64,000 nt of DNA from Pseudonocardia sp. EC080619-01. GTDB lineage: Bacteria > Actinomycetota > Actinomycetes > Mycobacteriales > Pseudonocardiaceae. Positions within the stretch are counted from its first letter, which is position 1, and each line of letters begins with the position of its first letter. Position numbers and translations under genes: made by a program. The stretch is from assembly GCF_001420995.1 (NCBI RefSeq), contig NZ_CP012184.1, positions 4,014,501 to 4,078,500 on the forward strand, read 5' to 3'. The notes beneath the pieces were generated by a model. The model saw nothing but the letters and a program-made list of their open reading frames with translations. It ran no database searches and had not been told where the DNA came from. Of the stretch, positions 35,017-44,797 are shown piece by piece.

Positions 35017-35520
35017 CTAGTCGAAGTCGCCGGCCGAGCGGCGCACGGTGCGCAGCAGTGCGGTCAGCTGCTCCTTCTCGGCGTCGTCCAGGCCGGTGAG
35101 TCCGAAGTCGATCGAGGTGACCGCCCCGGTTGCCTTCGCGAGCCGGTCGCGGCCGTCCGGGGTGAGTTCGACGAGCGTGGCCCGCCGGTCGGTCGGGTGC
35201 GGCAGCCGCCGGACGAGCCCGTCGCCCTGCAACCGGTCGACGATGTTGGTGACGCTGGTCGGGTGCAGCTGCAGCCGCTCACCCATCACCCGCATCGGCA
35301 GGCTGCCGCGCCGGGCGAAGTCGAGGAGCACGAGCGCCTCGTAGCGGGCGAAGGTGAGACCGAGCGGTTTCAGGGCACCGTCCACCTGGGACAGGAGGAT
35401 CTGCTGCACCCGCATCACGCTCGTGACCGTGGCCATCGTGCGCGACGGGCCGACCCGGTCCTCCCACAGGTCGGCGGCGCGCTGGATCGGGTCGAAGGGG
35501 AGCGACCCGTGTGCTGCCAT
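35017..35520 (-). CDS. MarR-family regulator, candidate regulator of the ethylmalonyl-CoA genes
   Basis: The 167-residue protein has a winged helix ([55 protein letters not shown]), typical of MarR. ATG 35520 is preceded by TAGCGT and 6 nt, suggesting a leaderless mRNA. The palindrome TACCGGCCGGTA lies 8 bp upstream of that -10, as expected for autoregulation. The palindrome has the architecture of the sites before ecm, ccr, mce/thiolase and the dehydrogenase. It is the nearest regulator to mce, thiolase and meaB. The regulatory link is inference. Confidence 0.9.
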   Translation of the reverse strand: MAAHGSLPFDPIQRAADLWEDRVGPSRTMATVTSVMRVQQILLSQVDGALKPLGLTFARYEALVLLDFARRGSLPMRVMGERLQLHPTSVTNIVDRLQGDGLVRRLPHPTDRRATLVELTPDGRDRLAKATGAVTSIDFGLTGLDDAEKEQLTALLRTVRRSAGDFD

Positions 35521-35540
35521 GTCCCGACGCTAGCAAGTCG

Positions 35541-35552
35541 TACCGGCCGGTA
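35541..35552. promoter_or_regulatory. TACC-N4-GGTA palindrome upstream of marR
   Basis: TACCGGCCGGTA is the core of a perfect 14-bp palindrome (35540-35553), placed between the expected -35 and -10 of the MarR gene. This is the usual position for MarR autorepression. Confidence 0.6.
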
Positions 35553-35612
35553 CGCGGCCCGCGCGGTCCCGCGCGCCCTGGCGGCACCCGATCGGCGTGG
35601 CAGTGTGGCTCC

Positions 35613-35927
35613 ATGCTCTTCGCGTTCAGCATCGCGCCCTCCGGATCCGACTCGGGCGACGGCAGCGTCGGCGCCGCCGTCGCCGAGGCGGTCCGGGTGG
35701 TCCGTGACTCGGGTCTGCCCAACGAGACGACCTCGATGTTCACCACGATCGAGTCCGAGACCTGGGACGAGGGGATGGCGGTGGTCAAGCGCGCCGTCGA
35801 GGCGGTCGCCGCCGTGTCCCCGCGGGTCAGCCTGGTCCTCAAGGCCGACATCCGGCCCGGTCACGAGGGGCAGCTGCAGGCCAAGGTGGAGCGGGTCGAG
35901 GAACACCTGCGGAAGGGCGGGGCGTGA
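35613..35927 (+). CDS. MTH1187/YqgV-family thiamine-binding protein
   Basis: The 104-residue protein has the family pattern [31 protein letters not shown] and [20 protein letters not shown]. These small cytosolic proteins bind thiamine or related compounds and form tetramers. CAGTGT lies 6 nt before the ATG. Its stop overlaps the start of the downstream hydrolase (GTGA). Divergent from marR. The function in this context is unknown. Confidence 0.85.
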   Translation: MLFAFSIAPSGSDSGDGSVGAAVAEAVRVVRDSGLPNETTSMFTTIESETWDEGMAVVKRAVEAVAAVSPRVSLVLKADIRPGHEGQLQAKVERVEEHLRKGGA

Positions 35928-36928
35928 CCGCGGGAGGTCCGGCCCGGGTGGTGCTGGTGCACGGCGCCTGGCACCGGGGTTCGTCGTGGGAACCGGTCGC
36001 CGGGGACCTGGAGCGCGCGGGGATCCCGGTGTCCGCACCGGACCTGCCGGACACCCGGGGCGCGGGGCACGCCGAGCAGGTCGCCGCGGTGCTCGCGGCC
36101 GCCGGGCCGGACGGGGCGGACTCCGCGGAGGCGGCGGAGGCGGGTTCCGGCTCCGGGGACGCCGTGGAGCCGGTCGTGCTCGTGGGGCACTCGCTGGGTG
36201 GCCTGGTCGCGCCGGTCGTCGCGGACCGGCTCGGGCTCGCGCGGGTCCGGGCGCTCGTTCTGGTCGGTGCGCTCGTCCCGGAGCCGGGGCGGGCGTACCG
36301 GGACCGGCTGCGTGCGGAGCGGGACCTGATGGTCGCCGGCTACGACGCGGGGGTGTGCCGCGGGGAGGGGCCGGTGACGTACTGGCCGGACGCGGAGACG
36401 GTCGCGGCCGGGCTCTACCGCGGTGTCGCCGACGAGCTGCACGAGCTCGCCGGTACGACGGAGCCGTCGGTGCCACCGGCAGGTGCGGTGCCACCGGGAG
36501 GTTCGGTGTCGCCGGGAGGTTCGGTGTCGCCGGGAGGTTCGGTGTCGCCGGGAGGTTCGGTGTCGCCGGGAGGTTCGGTGTCGCCGGGAGGTGGGGCGTC
36601 GCCGGGCGGGGCGGGCTCGGTGGAGACCGTGCCGGGTCCGGACGCCGTCGTCGCGGCGGCGGCCGCGGAGATGCGTCCGCAGGACTGGACGCTGCTCGCC
36701 GAGCCGTGTCCCCTCACCGCCTGGCCGCGGGTGCGGACCCTGTCGGTGGTCTGCACCGGGGACCGCGTCGTCGATCCGGTGGCGGGCCGGCGGGAGGCGG
36801 CCCGGATCGGTGCGGAGGTCGTCGAGCTGCCCGGTGGGCACTTCCCGATGCTCACCCGCACGGGCGAGCTGACGGCGCTGCTCGCCGGTCTGGCGACGGG
36901 CGCCACGGCGGCCGCAGCCGGCACCTGA
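35924..36928 (+). CDS. Alpha/beta hydrolase with a repeat-filled insert
   Basis: The 334-residue alpha/beta hydrolase has the oxyanion motif [13 protein letters not shown], nucleophile GHSLGG, an acid in [10 protein letters not shown] and the catalytic His in PGGHFPML. Between the cap (about residue 185) and the second half lies a tract of GGSVSP repeats with flanking Pro/Gly, absent from ordinary members. Its GTG start overlaps the thiamine-binding gene. The substrate is unknown; the similarity is to EstC-like esterases. Confidence 0.85.
   Translation: MTAGGPARVVLVHGAWHRGSSWEPVAGDLERAGIPVSAPDLPDTRGAGHAEQVAAVLAAAGPDGADSAEAAEAGSGSGDAVEPVVLVGHSLGGLVAPVVADRLGLARVRALVLVGALVPEPGRAYRDRLRAERDLMVAGYDAGVCRGEGPVTYWPDAETVAAGLYRGVADELHELAGTTEPSVPPAGAVPPGGSVSPGGSVSPGGSVSPGGSVSPGGSVSPGGGASPGGAGSVETVPGPDAVVAAAAAEMRPQDWTLLAEPCPLTAWPRVRTLSVVCTGDRVVDPVAGRREAARIGAEVVELPGGHFPMLTRTGELTALLAGLATGATAAAAGT
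36496..36603 (+). repeat. 18-bp minisatellite inside the hydrolase gene
   Basis: Five identical 18-bp copies (gggaggttcggtgtcgcc) run from 36496 to 36585, with a diverged sixth to 36603. The multiple of three keeps the frame and encodes GGSVSP repeats. Identity between copies suggests recent slippage. Confidence 0.9.
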
Positions 36929-36986
36929 GCCCGGCCGGACCTGAGCCCGGCCGGAACCGGAGCTCGGCCGGCACCGGTGCCCGGAA

Positions 36987-37030
36987 CGACGACGGCCGGT
37001 GGCGGGAGTCCCCGCCACCGGCCGTCGTCG
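36987..37030. terminator. 20-bp hairpin between convergent genes
   Basis: Arms at 36987-37006 and 37011-37030 are perfect 20-bp complements (core gacggccggtggcggg) around a 4-nt loop. They lie between the hydrolase stop and the stop of the small membrane protein, so a bidirectional terminator is likely. Confidence 0.85.
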
Positions 37031-37044
37031 GATCCGGACCCTGG

Positions 37045-37296
37045 TCAGCCCGCGATGTAGCTCGTGAAGGTGTAGATGCCCACCAGGATGGACACGAAGC
37101 CGAGGGCCATGCCGAACTGGCCGAGCTTCGCGGTGGCCGGCTGGCGGAAGGCCAGGAAGCCGAGGATCAGGCCCGCGGCTCCCAGGATCCACGCGGCGAT
37201 CGGCACCGGCAGCAGCCCGGCGATCACGCCGAGGGCGCCCAGCGCCAGCGACACGTAGGCGAGGGCCGGCTTGGCAGTGGTCTGGACGTTGCTCAT
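37045..37296 (-). CDS. Small three-helix membrane protein
   Basis: The 83-residue protein starts at ATG 37296 after a strong GGAGG. Three hydrophobic segments are visible: ALAYVSLALGALGVIAGLLP, AAWILGAAGLILGFLAF and FGMALGFVSILVGIYTF. The protein resembles small DUF4190-like actinobacterial proteins, but assignment is not certain. Function unknown. Confidence 0.75.
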   Translation of the reverse strand: MSNVQTTAKPALAYVSLALGALGVIAGLLPVPIAAWILGAAGLILGFLAFRQPATAKLGQFGMALGFVSILVGIYTFTSYIAG

Positions 37297-37576
37297 CTTC
37301 GGATTCCTCCGTCGCTCACCGGCCGTGCGGGCCGGCGTCTCACTCGTCGTCTCGGGGTGTCGCACCGCGGGCGGCGACGCGGCCGCGCCGCACCCCAACG
37401 GTCACGCAGGGTAACCGTTGGTGCCCTGCACCGTGTTCAACGAGTGGCCGGGGCCGGTGATGCTCCGCCGGTCCGGTGATCGTCGACTCGCGCGGGCCCC
37501 GGCCCACCGGTGCCGCACCGCCTCCCGCGGGCGGGGCGCGTCACGTCCGGACCGTGCGCGTGCCAGGATGGACGGC

Positions 37577-38569
37577 GTGTCACGCCCAGATCCTCGTCAG
37601 GCGGCCCAGCAGGCGGCGATGTCCTCGGCCATGGCCGGAGCGGTCGACCTCTCCGGTCTGAAGGCGCGGGCCGATGCGGCCGGCCGGCAGCCCGGACCCG
37701 ACGGTGCCCCGGGCGCCGCGCCCGCGGGCGGCGGTGCCGGCGGTCCCTACGTCGTCGAGGCGACCGAGCAGGGTTTCCAGGACGAGATCCTCGAGCCGTC
37801 GCTGCAGATCCCGGTCGTCGTCGAGCTGTGGGCGAGCCGTTACCCGCGCGAGGAGCAGCTCTCCTCCGAGCTCGAGCGGCTCGCGTCGACCGGTGGCGGC
37901 GCCTGGATGCTCGCCCGGGTCGACATCGACACCCAGCCGCGGATCGCCCAGGCCTTCCGCGTGCAGCAGGTCCCGATGCTGGTGGTGCTCGTCGGCGGGC
38001 AGCCGGTGGACGCCGTCAACGGTGCCGTGCCCGACGACCGCGCCGCCGAGTGGGTCAGCTCGCTGCTCGACGCGCTGCGCGACCGGATGCCGGCGATCGC
38101 CGAGGGCGAGGCCCGCGCCGCGTCCGCCGAGGGTGCCGAGGAGCCCGCGGAGGAGCCGGAGGACCCGCGCTTCACCGCCGCCGAGGACGCCGTCGAGCAG
38201 GGCGACTACGCGGCCGCGGAGGCCGCCTACCAGTCGATCCTGGACGCCGAGCCGGCGAACGAGCAGGCGAAGGCCGCGCTCGCGCAGGTGAAGTTCCTGG
38301 CCCGGGCGGAGCAGGCCGACCCGTCCGCGATCGAGCGCGCCGACGCGAACCCCGACGACGTCGACGCCCAGATCGCGGCGGCGGACGCCGAGATGGCCGC
38401 CGACAGCGTCGAGAGCGCCTTCACCCGGCTGGTGGGTGTCGTGTCCCGCACCGCGGGCGACGACCGGGACCGGGCCCGCGGCCACCTCGTCGGGCTGTTC
38501 GAGCTGTTCCCGTCCGACGACCAGCGGGTCGCCACGGCGCGCCGGGCACTCGCCCGCGCGCTCTTCTGA
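37577..38569 (+). CDS. Thioredoxin-like/TPR protein without CxxC (CnoX-like)
   Basis: The 330-residue protein has a disordered Ala/Gly-rich N-terminus, a thioredoxin fold at about residues 55-165 ([40 protein letters not shown]), and C-terminal TPR-like helices. The WCGPC site is replaced by WASRYPREE, so it cannot act as a dithiol oxidoreductase. Such proteins may be holdase chaperones like CnoX. CAGGAT and 7 nt precede GTG 37577, which I prefer over ATG 37568. The GT87 gene follows after 14 nt. Confidence 0.82.
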   Translation: MSRPDPRQAAQQAAMSSAMAGAVDLSGLKARADAAGRQPGPDGAPGAAPAGGGAGGPYVVEATEQGFQDEILEPSLQIPVVVELWASRYPREEQLSSELERLASTGGGAWMLARVDIDTQPRIAQAFRVQQVPMLVVLVGGQPVDAVNGAVPDDRAAEWVSSLLDALRDRMPAIAEGEARAASAEGAEEPAEEPEDPRFTAAEDAVEQGDYAAAEAAYQSILDAEPANEQAKAALAQVKFLARAEQADPSAIERADANPDDVDAQIAAADAEMAADSVESAFTRLVGVVSRTAGDDRDRARGHLVGLFELFPSDDQRVATARRALARALF

Positions 38570-38583
38570 ACCGGTAGGGCCGG

Positions 38584-39819
38584 GTGGCCCGGCTGAACCG
38601 GGCCGTCCGGGCGGGCGCACCCGTCGTCGTCGTGGCGGCGCTGGTGACGGCGGTCCTGCTGTTCGCGTTCGGGCAGCCGCCGCTGCTCCGCTGGATCGCG
38701 TCGCCCGACGTGCCCGGGATGCACGTCGACTTCGACACCTTCTGGCGTTCGGCGCACGCACTGGTGGAGCAGGGCCCGGGCAGCGCCGCGATCTACCGGA
38801 CCGATGCGCGGCTGCACAATCTGAACCCGCCGCTGCTGTCGGTGCTGCTGGCTCCGCTCGGGCTGCTCGACCCCGTCACCGGGTACCGGATCCTGACCGC
38901 GCTGTCGGTGCTCCTCGTCGCCGGCTCCGTGCTGCTGGTGTGCCGGGAGCTGCGGCTCGGCCGCACCTGGACGCTCGCCGCCACCGCCGCGGTGCTCGCG
39001 TCGTCCCCGCTGCACGGGAGCCTGCTGCTCGGGCAGATCTACCCGTTGCTGCTGGCCGGGCTGGTCGCGGGCTGGCTCGCCGAGCGGCGCGGGCACCCGC
39101 TGCTGGCCGCCGTCTGCTTCGGCGTGACGGTCGCGGTGAAGCCGTCGCTCGCCCCGGTGCTGCTGCTCGCCGGGGTGCAACGCCGGTGGGCGCCGTTCGC
39201 CGCGGGGATCGGGGCCGCCGCGCTCGCGTCACTGACCGGGGTGGCCGTCGCGGGGTGGCCGACGGCGTTCCAGTGGCTCGCCACCGCGATCACCGAACCG
39301 GTCGGCCCGACGCCGGACAACGCGTCGCTGCCCGGCCAGGCGCTGCGCTGGGGACTGCCCCCGGTGATCGGGACGGTCGCCGGCGCGCTCCTGCTCGCCG
39401 GCACGCTCGTCCACCTCGCGCGTCGCACCCGCCTGGCGGGCGGCCCCGGCCCCGCCGGCACGGACCCGGCCGGGACCGCACCGTTCGCCGTCCTCGCCAC
39501 CGGCCTGCTCATGGCGCCGATCTCGTGGCACAACTACCTGCTGCTGCTCGTCCCCGGCCTGCTCGTCCTGGTCGCGAGCGGGCGGCCGGGGGACACCCGT
39601 CGCCGGGTCGTCGCGGCCGTCCTCGCGGTCGCGGTCGTCCCGGTGAGCTGGGCCGACCTGTGGAGCGACGGCTCCTGGGCGACGCCGCTGGGGCGGGCGC
39701 TGTACACCGTCGTCCTGCTCGTGACCTGGTGGGCGCTGCTCCGGCCGGCCCGCGGAGAGCTCCCGACTCCACCAGCGAGTTTCCGCCCTGCGGAAGCCGG
39801 CACCCGCGCTCCGGCCTAG
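38584..39819 (+). CDS. GT87/DUF2029 polyprenol-phosphate-type membrane glycosyltransferase
   Basis: The 411-residue protein has about nine to ten transmembrane helices. The first outer loop carries acidic residues in VDFDTFWRSAHALVEQGPGS, and NLNPPLLSVLLAPL follows. These are typical of GT-C glycosyltransferases of family GT87, which use polyprenyl-phosphate mannose or arabinose at the outer membrane face. It is 14 nt downstream of the thioredoxin-like gene. The donor and acceptor are unknown. Confidence 0.82.
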   Translation: MARLNRAVRAGAPVVVVAALVTAVLLFAFGQPPLLRWIASPDVPGMHVDFDTFWRSAHALVEQGPGSAAIYRTDARLHNLNPPLLSVLLAPLGLLDPVTGYRILTALSVLLVAGSVLLVCRELRLGRTWTLAATAAVLASSPLHGSLLLGQIYPLLLAGLVAGWLAERRGHPLLAAVCFGVTVAVKPSLAPVLLLAGVQRRWAPFAAGIGAAALASLTGVAVAGWPTAFQWLATAITEPVGPTPDNASLPGQALRWGLPPVIGTVAGALLLAGTLVHLARRTRLAGGPGPAGTDPAGTAPFAVLATGLLMAPISWHNYLLLLVPGLLVLVASGRPGDTRRRVVAAVLAVAVVPVSWADLWSDGSWATPLGRALYTVVLLVTWWALLRPARGELPTPPASFRPAEAGTRAPA

Positions 39820-39861
39820 CCCGGCACACTCCCCGCCACCGTCGGGCGAGGAGGCACGCGG

Positions 39862-41109
39862 ATGACGAACGCATCCCGGAGCGGGGACGCGACCGGAACG
39901 ACCGGCCGGGCCGGCCGTGGCGGTTGGGTCGCGCCACTGTGCTGGTCCGCGGTGGCCCTGGAGGGTTTCGACCTCGTCGTGCTCGGCGTGGTGCTTCCCT
40001 CCCTGCTCGACGAACCGAGCTGGGGGCTGACCCCGGCGACCGCGTCCCTGGTGTCGACGGCCGGCCTGCTCGGCGTCATGGTGGGCGCGCTCTCCGCGGG
40101 CCCGCTGGCCGACCTGCTCGGGCGGCGGCGGGCGATGCTCGCGACCGTCGTCTCGTTCTCGGTGCTCACCCTGCTCTGTGCGGTGGCGACCGGGCCGTGG
40201 ACCTTCGGTGCGCTGCGGTTCCTCGCCGGGCTCGGGCTCGGCGGTGTCCTCCCCGTCGCGCTGGCGATGGTCAACGAGCACAGCCGCTCGGGCCGCGGCG
40301 GCAGCGCCACCACGGTCCTGATGACCGGCTACCACGTCGGCGCCGTCGCGACGTCGTTGCTCGGCATCCTCGTCATCCCGTTCTGGGGCTGGCGGCCGAT
40401 GTTCGTGCTCGGTGCACTGCCGGCACTCGTGCTGGTCCCGCTGCTGGCCCGCTTCCTGCCCGACTCCCGACCCGTCCCGCAGGCGGCGACGCCGGCCGCG
40501 GCGCCCCGGGCCCGCAACCCGATCGCCCAGCTCGTCCGCGACGGCTACCTGCGCTCGTCGGTCGCGTTCTGGGTGGCGTCCTTCATGGGGCTGCTGCTGG
40601 TCTACGGCCTCAACACCTGGCTGCCGCAGATCATGCGCGTCGCCGGCTACGGCCTCGACGCCGCGCTCGCCCAGCTGCTCGTGCTCAACGTCGGCGCGAT
40701 CGCCGGGCTCCTGGTCGCCGGGCGGGTGGCCGACCGGATCGGCGTCCGTCCGGCCACTCCGGCCTGGTTCGCCGCGGCCGCGCTGTTCCTCGCCCTGCTG
40801 GCGATCCCGCTGCCGGGGATCGGGATCTACGTCAGCGTGCTGCTCGCCGGGGTGTTCGTGTTCAGCGCGCAGGTCCTCGTCTACGCCTACGTCAGCCAGC
40901 ACTACCCGGACCACGCCCGCGCCTCCGCACTCGGTGCGGCCAGCGGGATCGGCCGCCTCGGCGCGATCAGCGGCCCGCTGCTCGGCGGGGCGCTGCTCAC
41001 CGCGGGGATCGCCTACCCGTGGGGCTTCTTCGCCTTCGCCGCCGTCGCGGCGCTGGGCGGTGTCGCCGTGCTGGCCGTGGGCCGGTCCCGCCCGGCGGAC
41101 GCGCACTGA
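39862..41109 (+). CDS. MFS transporter, aromatic acid:H+ symporter type
   Basis: The 415-residue protein has 12 predicted helices. Helix 1 has ALEGFDLVVLGVVLPSL, the loop 2-3 motif is GPLADLLGRRRAM, and helix 4 has RFLAGLGLGGVLPVALAM. These match the AAHS family (BenK, PcaK) importing benzoate-like acids with protons. ATG 39862 follows GAGGAGG. No aromatic catabolism genes adjoin, so the substrate is unconfirmed. Confidence 0.85.
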   Translation: MTNASRSGDATGTTGRAGRGGWVAPLCWSAVALEGFDLVVLGVVLPSLLDEPSWGLTPATASLVSTAGLLGVMVGALSAGPLADLLGRRRAMLATVVSFSVLTLLCAVATGPWTFGALRFLAGLGLGGVLPVALAMVNEHSRSGRGGSATTVLMTGYHVGAVATSLLGILVIPFWGWRPMFVLGALPALVLVPLLARFLPDSRPVPQAATPAAAPRARNPIAQLVRDGYLRSSVAFWVASFMGLLLVYGLNTWLPQIMRVAGYGLDAALAQLLVLNVGAIAGLLVAGRVADRIGVRPATPAWFAAAALFLALLAIPLPGIGIYVSVLLAGVFVFSAQVLVYAYVSQHYPDHARASALGAASGIGRLGAISGPLLGGALLTAGIAYPWGFFAFAAVAALGGVAVLAVGRSRPADAH

Positions 41110-41248
41110 CCCCGCGAACCCGAACCCGCCCGCCCACCGCGGGCGGCGCCGCGACCGGAAGGGGAGGCATGGCCCGCATCTGGACGGGCGAACCGGTGTC
41201 CGGCCGGGGGTCCGGCGGCGATCCCGCGGCTCAGTCCGATCCCGCGGC

Positions 41249-43825
41249 TCAGTCCGTGGAGGTGCGGCCGGTCTCCGAGGTCCCGGCACCGGACGTGCCG
41301 GTGACGAACGAGCCGTTGCGCACCGCACGCCGGCCGACGGTGCCCGGCGCGGGCGAGACGCTCGACGAGACCTGGTCCTCCGGCACGTCCGGGGACTCCG
41401 GCACCGCCGGCTCCGGGGACTGCTCCGACACCACCGGGCCGGTCGACGCGCGGTAGCCGTCGTCCGGCGTCGCGGGCGCCTCGAGGTCGGTCTCCTCCGG
41501 CTCCTCGGGGAGCTTCGTGGACGGCAGCGCCGGCGGTACGGACGCCGTCGTCGCCGTCGCGGTGGAGGTCACCGGGCCGCCGATCTCCTCCGGCACCAGC
41601 CACAGCACACCCGACGGGGGCAGCCGCAGGACCGCCGACGCCGGCTGGCCGTGCCACATGACCTGCTCGGCCCGCACCCGCCCGAGGTTCCCCACACCCG
41701 AGCCGCCGTAGCCGGCGGCGTCGGTGTTGACCACCTCCGTCCAGTTTCCTGCGAACGGCAGGCCGACGCGGTAGTCGTCCCGCGGGGCACCCGCGAAGTT
41801 CGCGACGCAGGCCAGCACGGTCGCGCGCCCGTCGGTGTCGACGCCGTGGCGCAGGAACGAGAACACGTTGCCCTGGGCGTCGTTGGCGTCGATCCAGGCG
41901 AACCCGTCCGGTGTGGTGTCGCGCGACCACAGCGCCGACCGGTCGCGGTAGGTCCGGTTGAGGTCCCCGACCAGGGTGGTGATGCCGCCGTGCAGCAGGT
42001 CGCCCTCCTGCAGGTGCCAGTCCAGCGACCGCTGCTCGGACCACTCACGGGGCTGGCCGAACTCGCCGCCCATGAACAGCAGCTGCTTGCCCGGGTGCGC
42101 CCACATGTAGGCGAGCAGCGCGCGGACACCGGCCGCCTTGTTCCAGTCGTCGCCGGGCATCCGGGTCCACAGCGAACCCTTGCCGTGCACGACCTCGTCG
42201 TGGCTGATCGGGAGCATGTAGTTCTCGCTGAACGCGTACATCAGCGAGAACGTCATCTGGTTGTGGTGGTAGCTGCGGTGCACGGGGTCGCGCCCGGTGT
42301 AGTCGAGCGTGTCGTGCATCCAGCCCATGTTCCACTTGAAGCCGAAGCCGAGCCCGCCCATGTAGGTGGCCCGGGTGACGCCCGGCCAGGCGGTCGACTC
42401 CTCCGCGATGGTGATGACGCCCGGGTGCTCCCGGTAGACGGTCGCGTTCATCTCCTGCAGGAACGCCACCGCGTCGAGGTTCTCGCGGCCGCCGTGGATG
42501 TTCGGCAGCCACTGTCCGTCGGCGCGGGAGTAGTCGAGGTAGAGCATCGAGGCGACCGCGTCGACCCGCAGCCCGTCGATGTGGAAGGACTCCAGCCAGT
42601 ACAGCGCGTTCGCGACGAGGAAGTTGCGGACCTCGTTGCGGCCGAAGTCGAACACGAGGGTGCCCCAGTCGGGCTGCTCGCCGCGGCGCGGGTCGGCGTG
42701 CTCGTAGCAGGCGGTGCCGTCGAACCGGGCCAGCGCCCACTCGTCGCGCGGGAAGTGCGCGGGCACCCAGTCGACGAGCACGCCGTAGCCCGCGCGGTGC
42801 AGCCGGTCGACGAACCAGCGGAAGTCGTCCGGGGTGCCGAACCGCGAGGTCGGCGCGTAGTACGAGGTGACCTGGTAGCCCCAGGATCCGCCGAACGGGT
42901 GCTCGGCCACCGGCAGCAGCTCGACGTGGGTGAACCCGGTGCCGTCCAGGTAGGCGACGAGGCGCTCGGCGATCTCCCGGTAGTCCAGGCCGGGCACCCA
43001 GGAGCCGAGGTGCATCTCGTAGACGCTCATCGGTTCCTCGTGCGGCCTGCGCTGCGCACGGGCCGCCATCCACTCGCCGTCGCCCCACTCGTGGACGTCG
43101 CGGGTGACGACCGATGCCGTCTGCGGCGGGATCTCGGTCGCGAACGCCATCGGGTCGGCCTTGTCGCGCCAGCGGCCGTCCGGGCCGAGGATGCGGAACT
43201 TGTACCGGCTGCCGACGCCGACCCCGGGAAGGAACACCTCCCAGACGCCGGAGGTGCCCAGCGAGCGCATCGGCAGCGACCAGCCGGCCCAGCCGTCGAA
43301 GTCGCCGGTCACACGGACGCCGCGGGCGTTGGGCGCCCAGACGGCGAAGCTGGTGCCGGAGACGGCCCCGGAGGCCGTGTCGTAGTCCCGGACGTGGGCA
43401 CCGAGGACGTCCCACAGGCGCTCGTGCCGTCCCTCGCCGATGAGGTGCAGGTCCATCTCGCCCAGCGTCGGCAGCCAGCGGTACGGGTCGTCGACGACCC
43501 GCTCCTCGGCGGCGTCGCCGCTACCCTGGGTCACCAGCAGCCGGTAGTCGCCGCCCGAGCCCGGGACGATGCCGGAGAACAGTCCGGCGTCGTGCACCTT
43601 CGTCAGCTCGTGGGCGAGCTCGCGCTCGCCGTTGGGCAGCACCGCCACCGCCGTGGCGTGCGGCTGCAGGACGCGGACGACGGTGCCGTCGGCGTGCGGG
43701 TGCGCGCCGAGCACCGAGTGGGGGTCGTGGTGCGCTCCGCCCAGGAGCCGGTCCGTCGTCGCCCGGTCCGGCGCGTGAGCAGCGGTCTCGGCGTCGCGGG
43801 TCGCTCGCAGCTCGTCGGAGGTCAC
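41249..43825 (-). CDS. glgB: 1,4-alpha-glucan branching enzyme with C-terminal extension
   Basis: Introduces alpha-1,6 branches into glucan. The 858-residue protein has an N-terminal CBM48 region, a GH13 barrel with nucleophile Asp422 ([10 protein letters not shown]) and acid/base Glu475 (IAEESTAWP), [11 protein letters not shown], and a C-terminal beta domain ending at about residue 745. Beyond this are about 110 residues of Pro/Thr/Ser/Glu-rich low-complexity sequence, unusual for GlgB. It is the last gene of a minus-strand run from dedA. With treS, mak and glgE it makes up the GlgE pathway. Confidence 0.95.
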   Translation of the reverse strand: MTSDELRATRDAETAAHAPDRATTDRLLGGAHHDPHSVLGAHPHADGTVVRVLQPHATAVAVLPNGERELAHELTKVHDAGLFSGIVPGSGGDYRLLVTQGSGDAAEERVVDDPYRWLPTLGEMDLHLIGEGRHERLWDVLGAHVRDYDTASGAVSGTSFAVWAPNARGVRVTGDFDGWAGWSLPMRSLGTSGVWEVFLPGVGVGSRYKFRILGPDGRWRDKADPMAFATEIPPQTASVVTRDVHEWGDGEWMAARAQRRPHEEPMSVYEMHLGSWVPGLDYREIAERLVAYLDGTGFTHVELLPVAEHPFGGSWGYQVTSYYAPTSRFGTPDDFRWFVDRLHRAGYGVLVDWVPAHFPRDEWALARFDGTACYEHADPRRGEQPDWGTLVFDFGRNEVRNFLVANALYWLESFHIDGLRVDAVASMLYLDYSRADGQWLPNIHGGRENLDAVAFLQEMNATVYREHPGVITIAEESTAWPGVTRATYMGGLGFGFKWNMGWMHDTLDYTGRDPVHRSYHHNQMTFSLMYAFSENYMLPISHDEVVHGKGSLWTRMPGDDWNKAAGVRALLAYMWAHPGKQLLFMGGEFGQPREWSEQRSLDWHLQEGDLLHGGITTLVGDLNRTYRDRSALWSRDTTPDGFAWIDANDAQGNVFSFLRHGVDTDGRATVLACVANFAGAPRDDYRVGLPFAGNWTEVVNTDAAGYGGSGVGNLGRVRAEQVMWHGQPASAVLRLPPSGVLWLVPEEIGGPVTSTATATTASVPPALPSTKLPEEPEETDLEAPATPDDGYRASTGPVVSEQSPEPAVPESPDVPEDQVSSSVSPAPGTVGRRAVRNGSFVTGTSGAGTSETGRTSTD

Positions 43826-43912
43826 GTGCGGAACCGTACTGGTGGTGCGTGCCGCCCGCCGACCGCGGGCGGGGACCGTTGCCGGATCGCAGTGCGGCGC
43901 CGCCGTGACGGG

Positions 43913-44797
43913 CTACGCGAGCGTCCCGAGCACCCCGGGGAGCCACCCGGCGACGGCATCGGCGGCCGCCTCGGTCGCCTCGAAGTGGACGAGGTGCCCG
44001 ACCCCGGGGAGCACGTGCAGCGTGCTGTCCGGGATCCGCGCGGCCAGTGCCTCCTGGCTCGCCACCGGGCCCATGTCGTCGCGCTCGCCGGCGACGAGCA
44101 GCGTCGGCGCGTGGTAGCCGTCCGTGAAGTCACGCACGGTCGCGCCGGTGGAGGCCGCGAACGCCTCCAGCACCGGGTCGCGGCCGGCGAACAGGTCGGC
44201 CTGGCGGACGTGCTCGGCCCGCATCCACCGCCGGAGGTCCCGGTCGGTGCTGGTCGCCATCAGCTCGCTCGTGAGCACAGCGACCAGGCGATGGGCGAGC
44301 AGCGCGCGGGCGGGCCGGGCCGGCAGCCGCCGGACGAGCCCGTAGTAGGCCCGGGTGACGGCGACGGCGCCCCGCCGGGACGCCTCCAGCGGGTCGGTGG
44401 CGATCGGGTTGACCAGCACGACGGCCCGGTGCGGGACGCCGCGGGCGACGGCGGCGCTCACGACGACCGAGCCGAACGAGTGGCCCAGCAGCACCGGCGG
44501 CGCACCCAGCAGGGCGGACAGCTCCACCAGCCACCCGGCGTACCCGTCGATGTCGTGGCGCGCGGTGAGCGGGGTGGAGGCCCCGGTCGCGGGCAGGTCG
44601 GGGACGAGGACCCGGTAGCCGCGGTCGGCGAGCTCGCGGGCGACGGGCTCCAGGCCGATGTGGGTCCCGCGGAACCCGTGGACGGCGAGGACGACCGATG
44701 CGGCCGGGTCGCCGTAGCCGTACACCGTGGTGCTGCTGCCCGCGACGTCGACGACGGTCGTGTCCGGGGTGGCCGGTGCCCGCTGGTCAGGCCGCAC
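43913..44797 (-). CDS. Alpha/beta hydrolase
   Basis: The 294-residue protein has VLAVHGFRGTHIGLEPVA, the nucleophile elbow GHSFGSVV, an acid in LLVAGERDDMGP and the catalytic His in PGVGHLVHFE. Its GTG start overlaps the stop of the upstream glycosyltransferase by 11 nt, so it is co-translated with it. No specific substrate can be named. Confidence 0.85.
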   Translation of the reverse strand: MRPDQRAPATPDTTVVDVAGSSTTVYGYGDPAASVVLAVHGFRGTHIGLEPVARELADRGYRVLVPDLPATGASTPLTARHDIDGYAGWLVELSALLGAPPVLLGHSFGSVVVSAAVARGVPHRAVVLVNPIATDPLEASRRGAVAVTRAYYGLVRRLPARPARALLAHRLVAVLTSELMATSTDRDLRRWMRAEHVRQADLFAGRDPVLEAFAASTGATVRDFTDGYHAPTLLVAGERDDMGPVASQEALAARIPDSTLHVLPGVGHLVHFEATEAAADAVAGWLPGVLGTLA

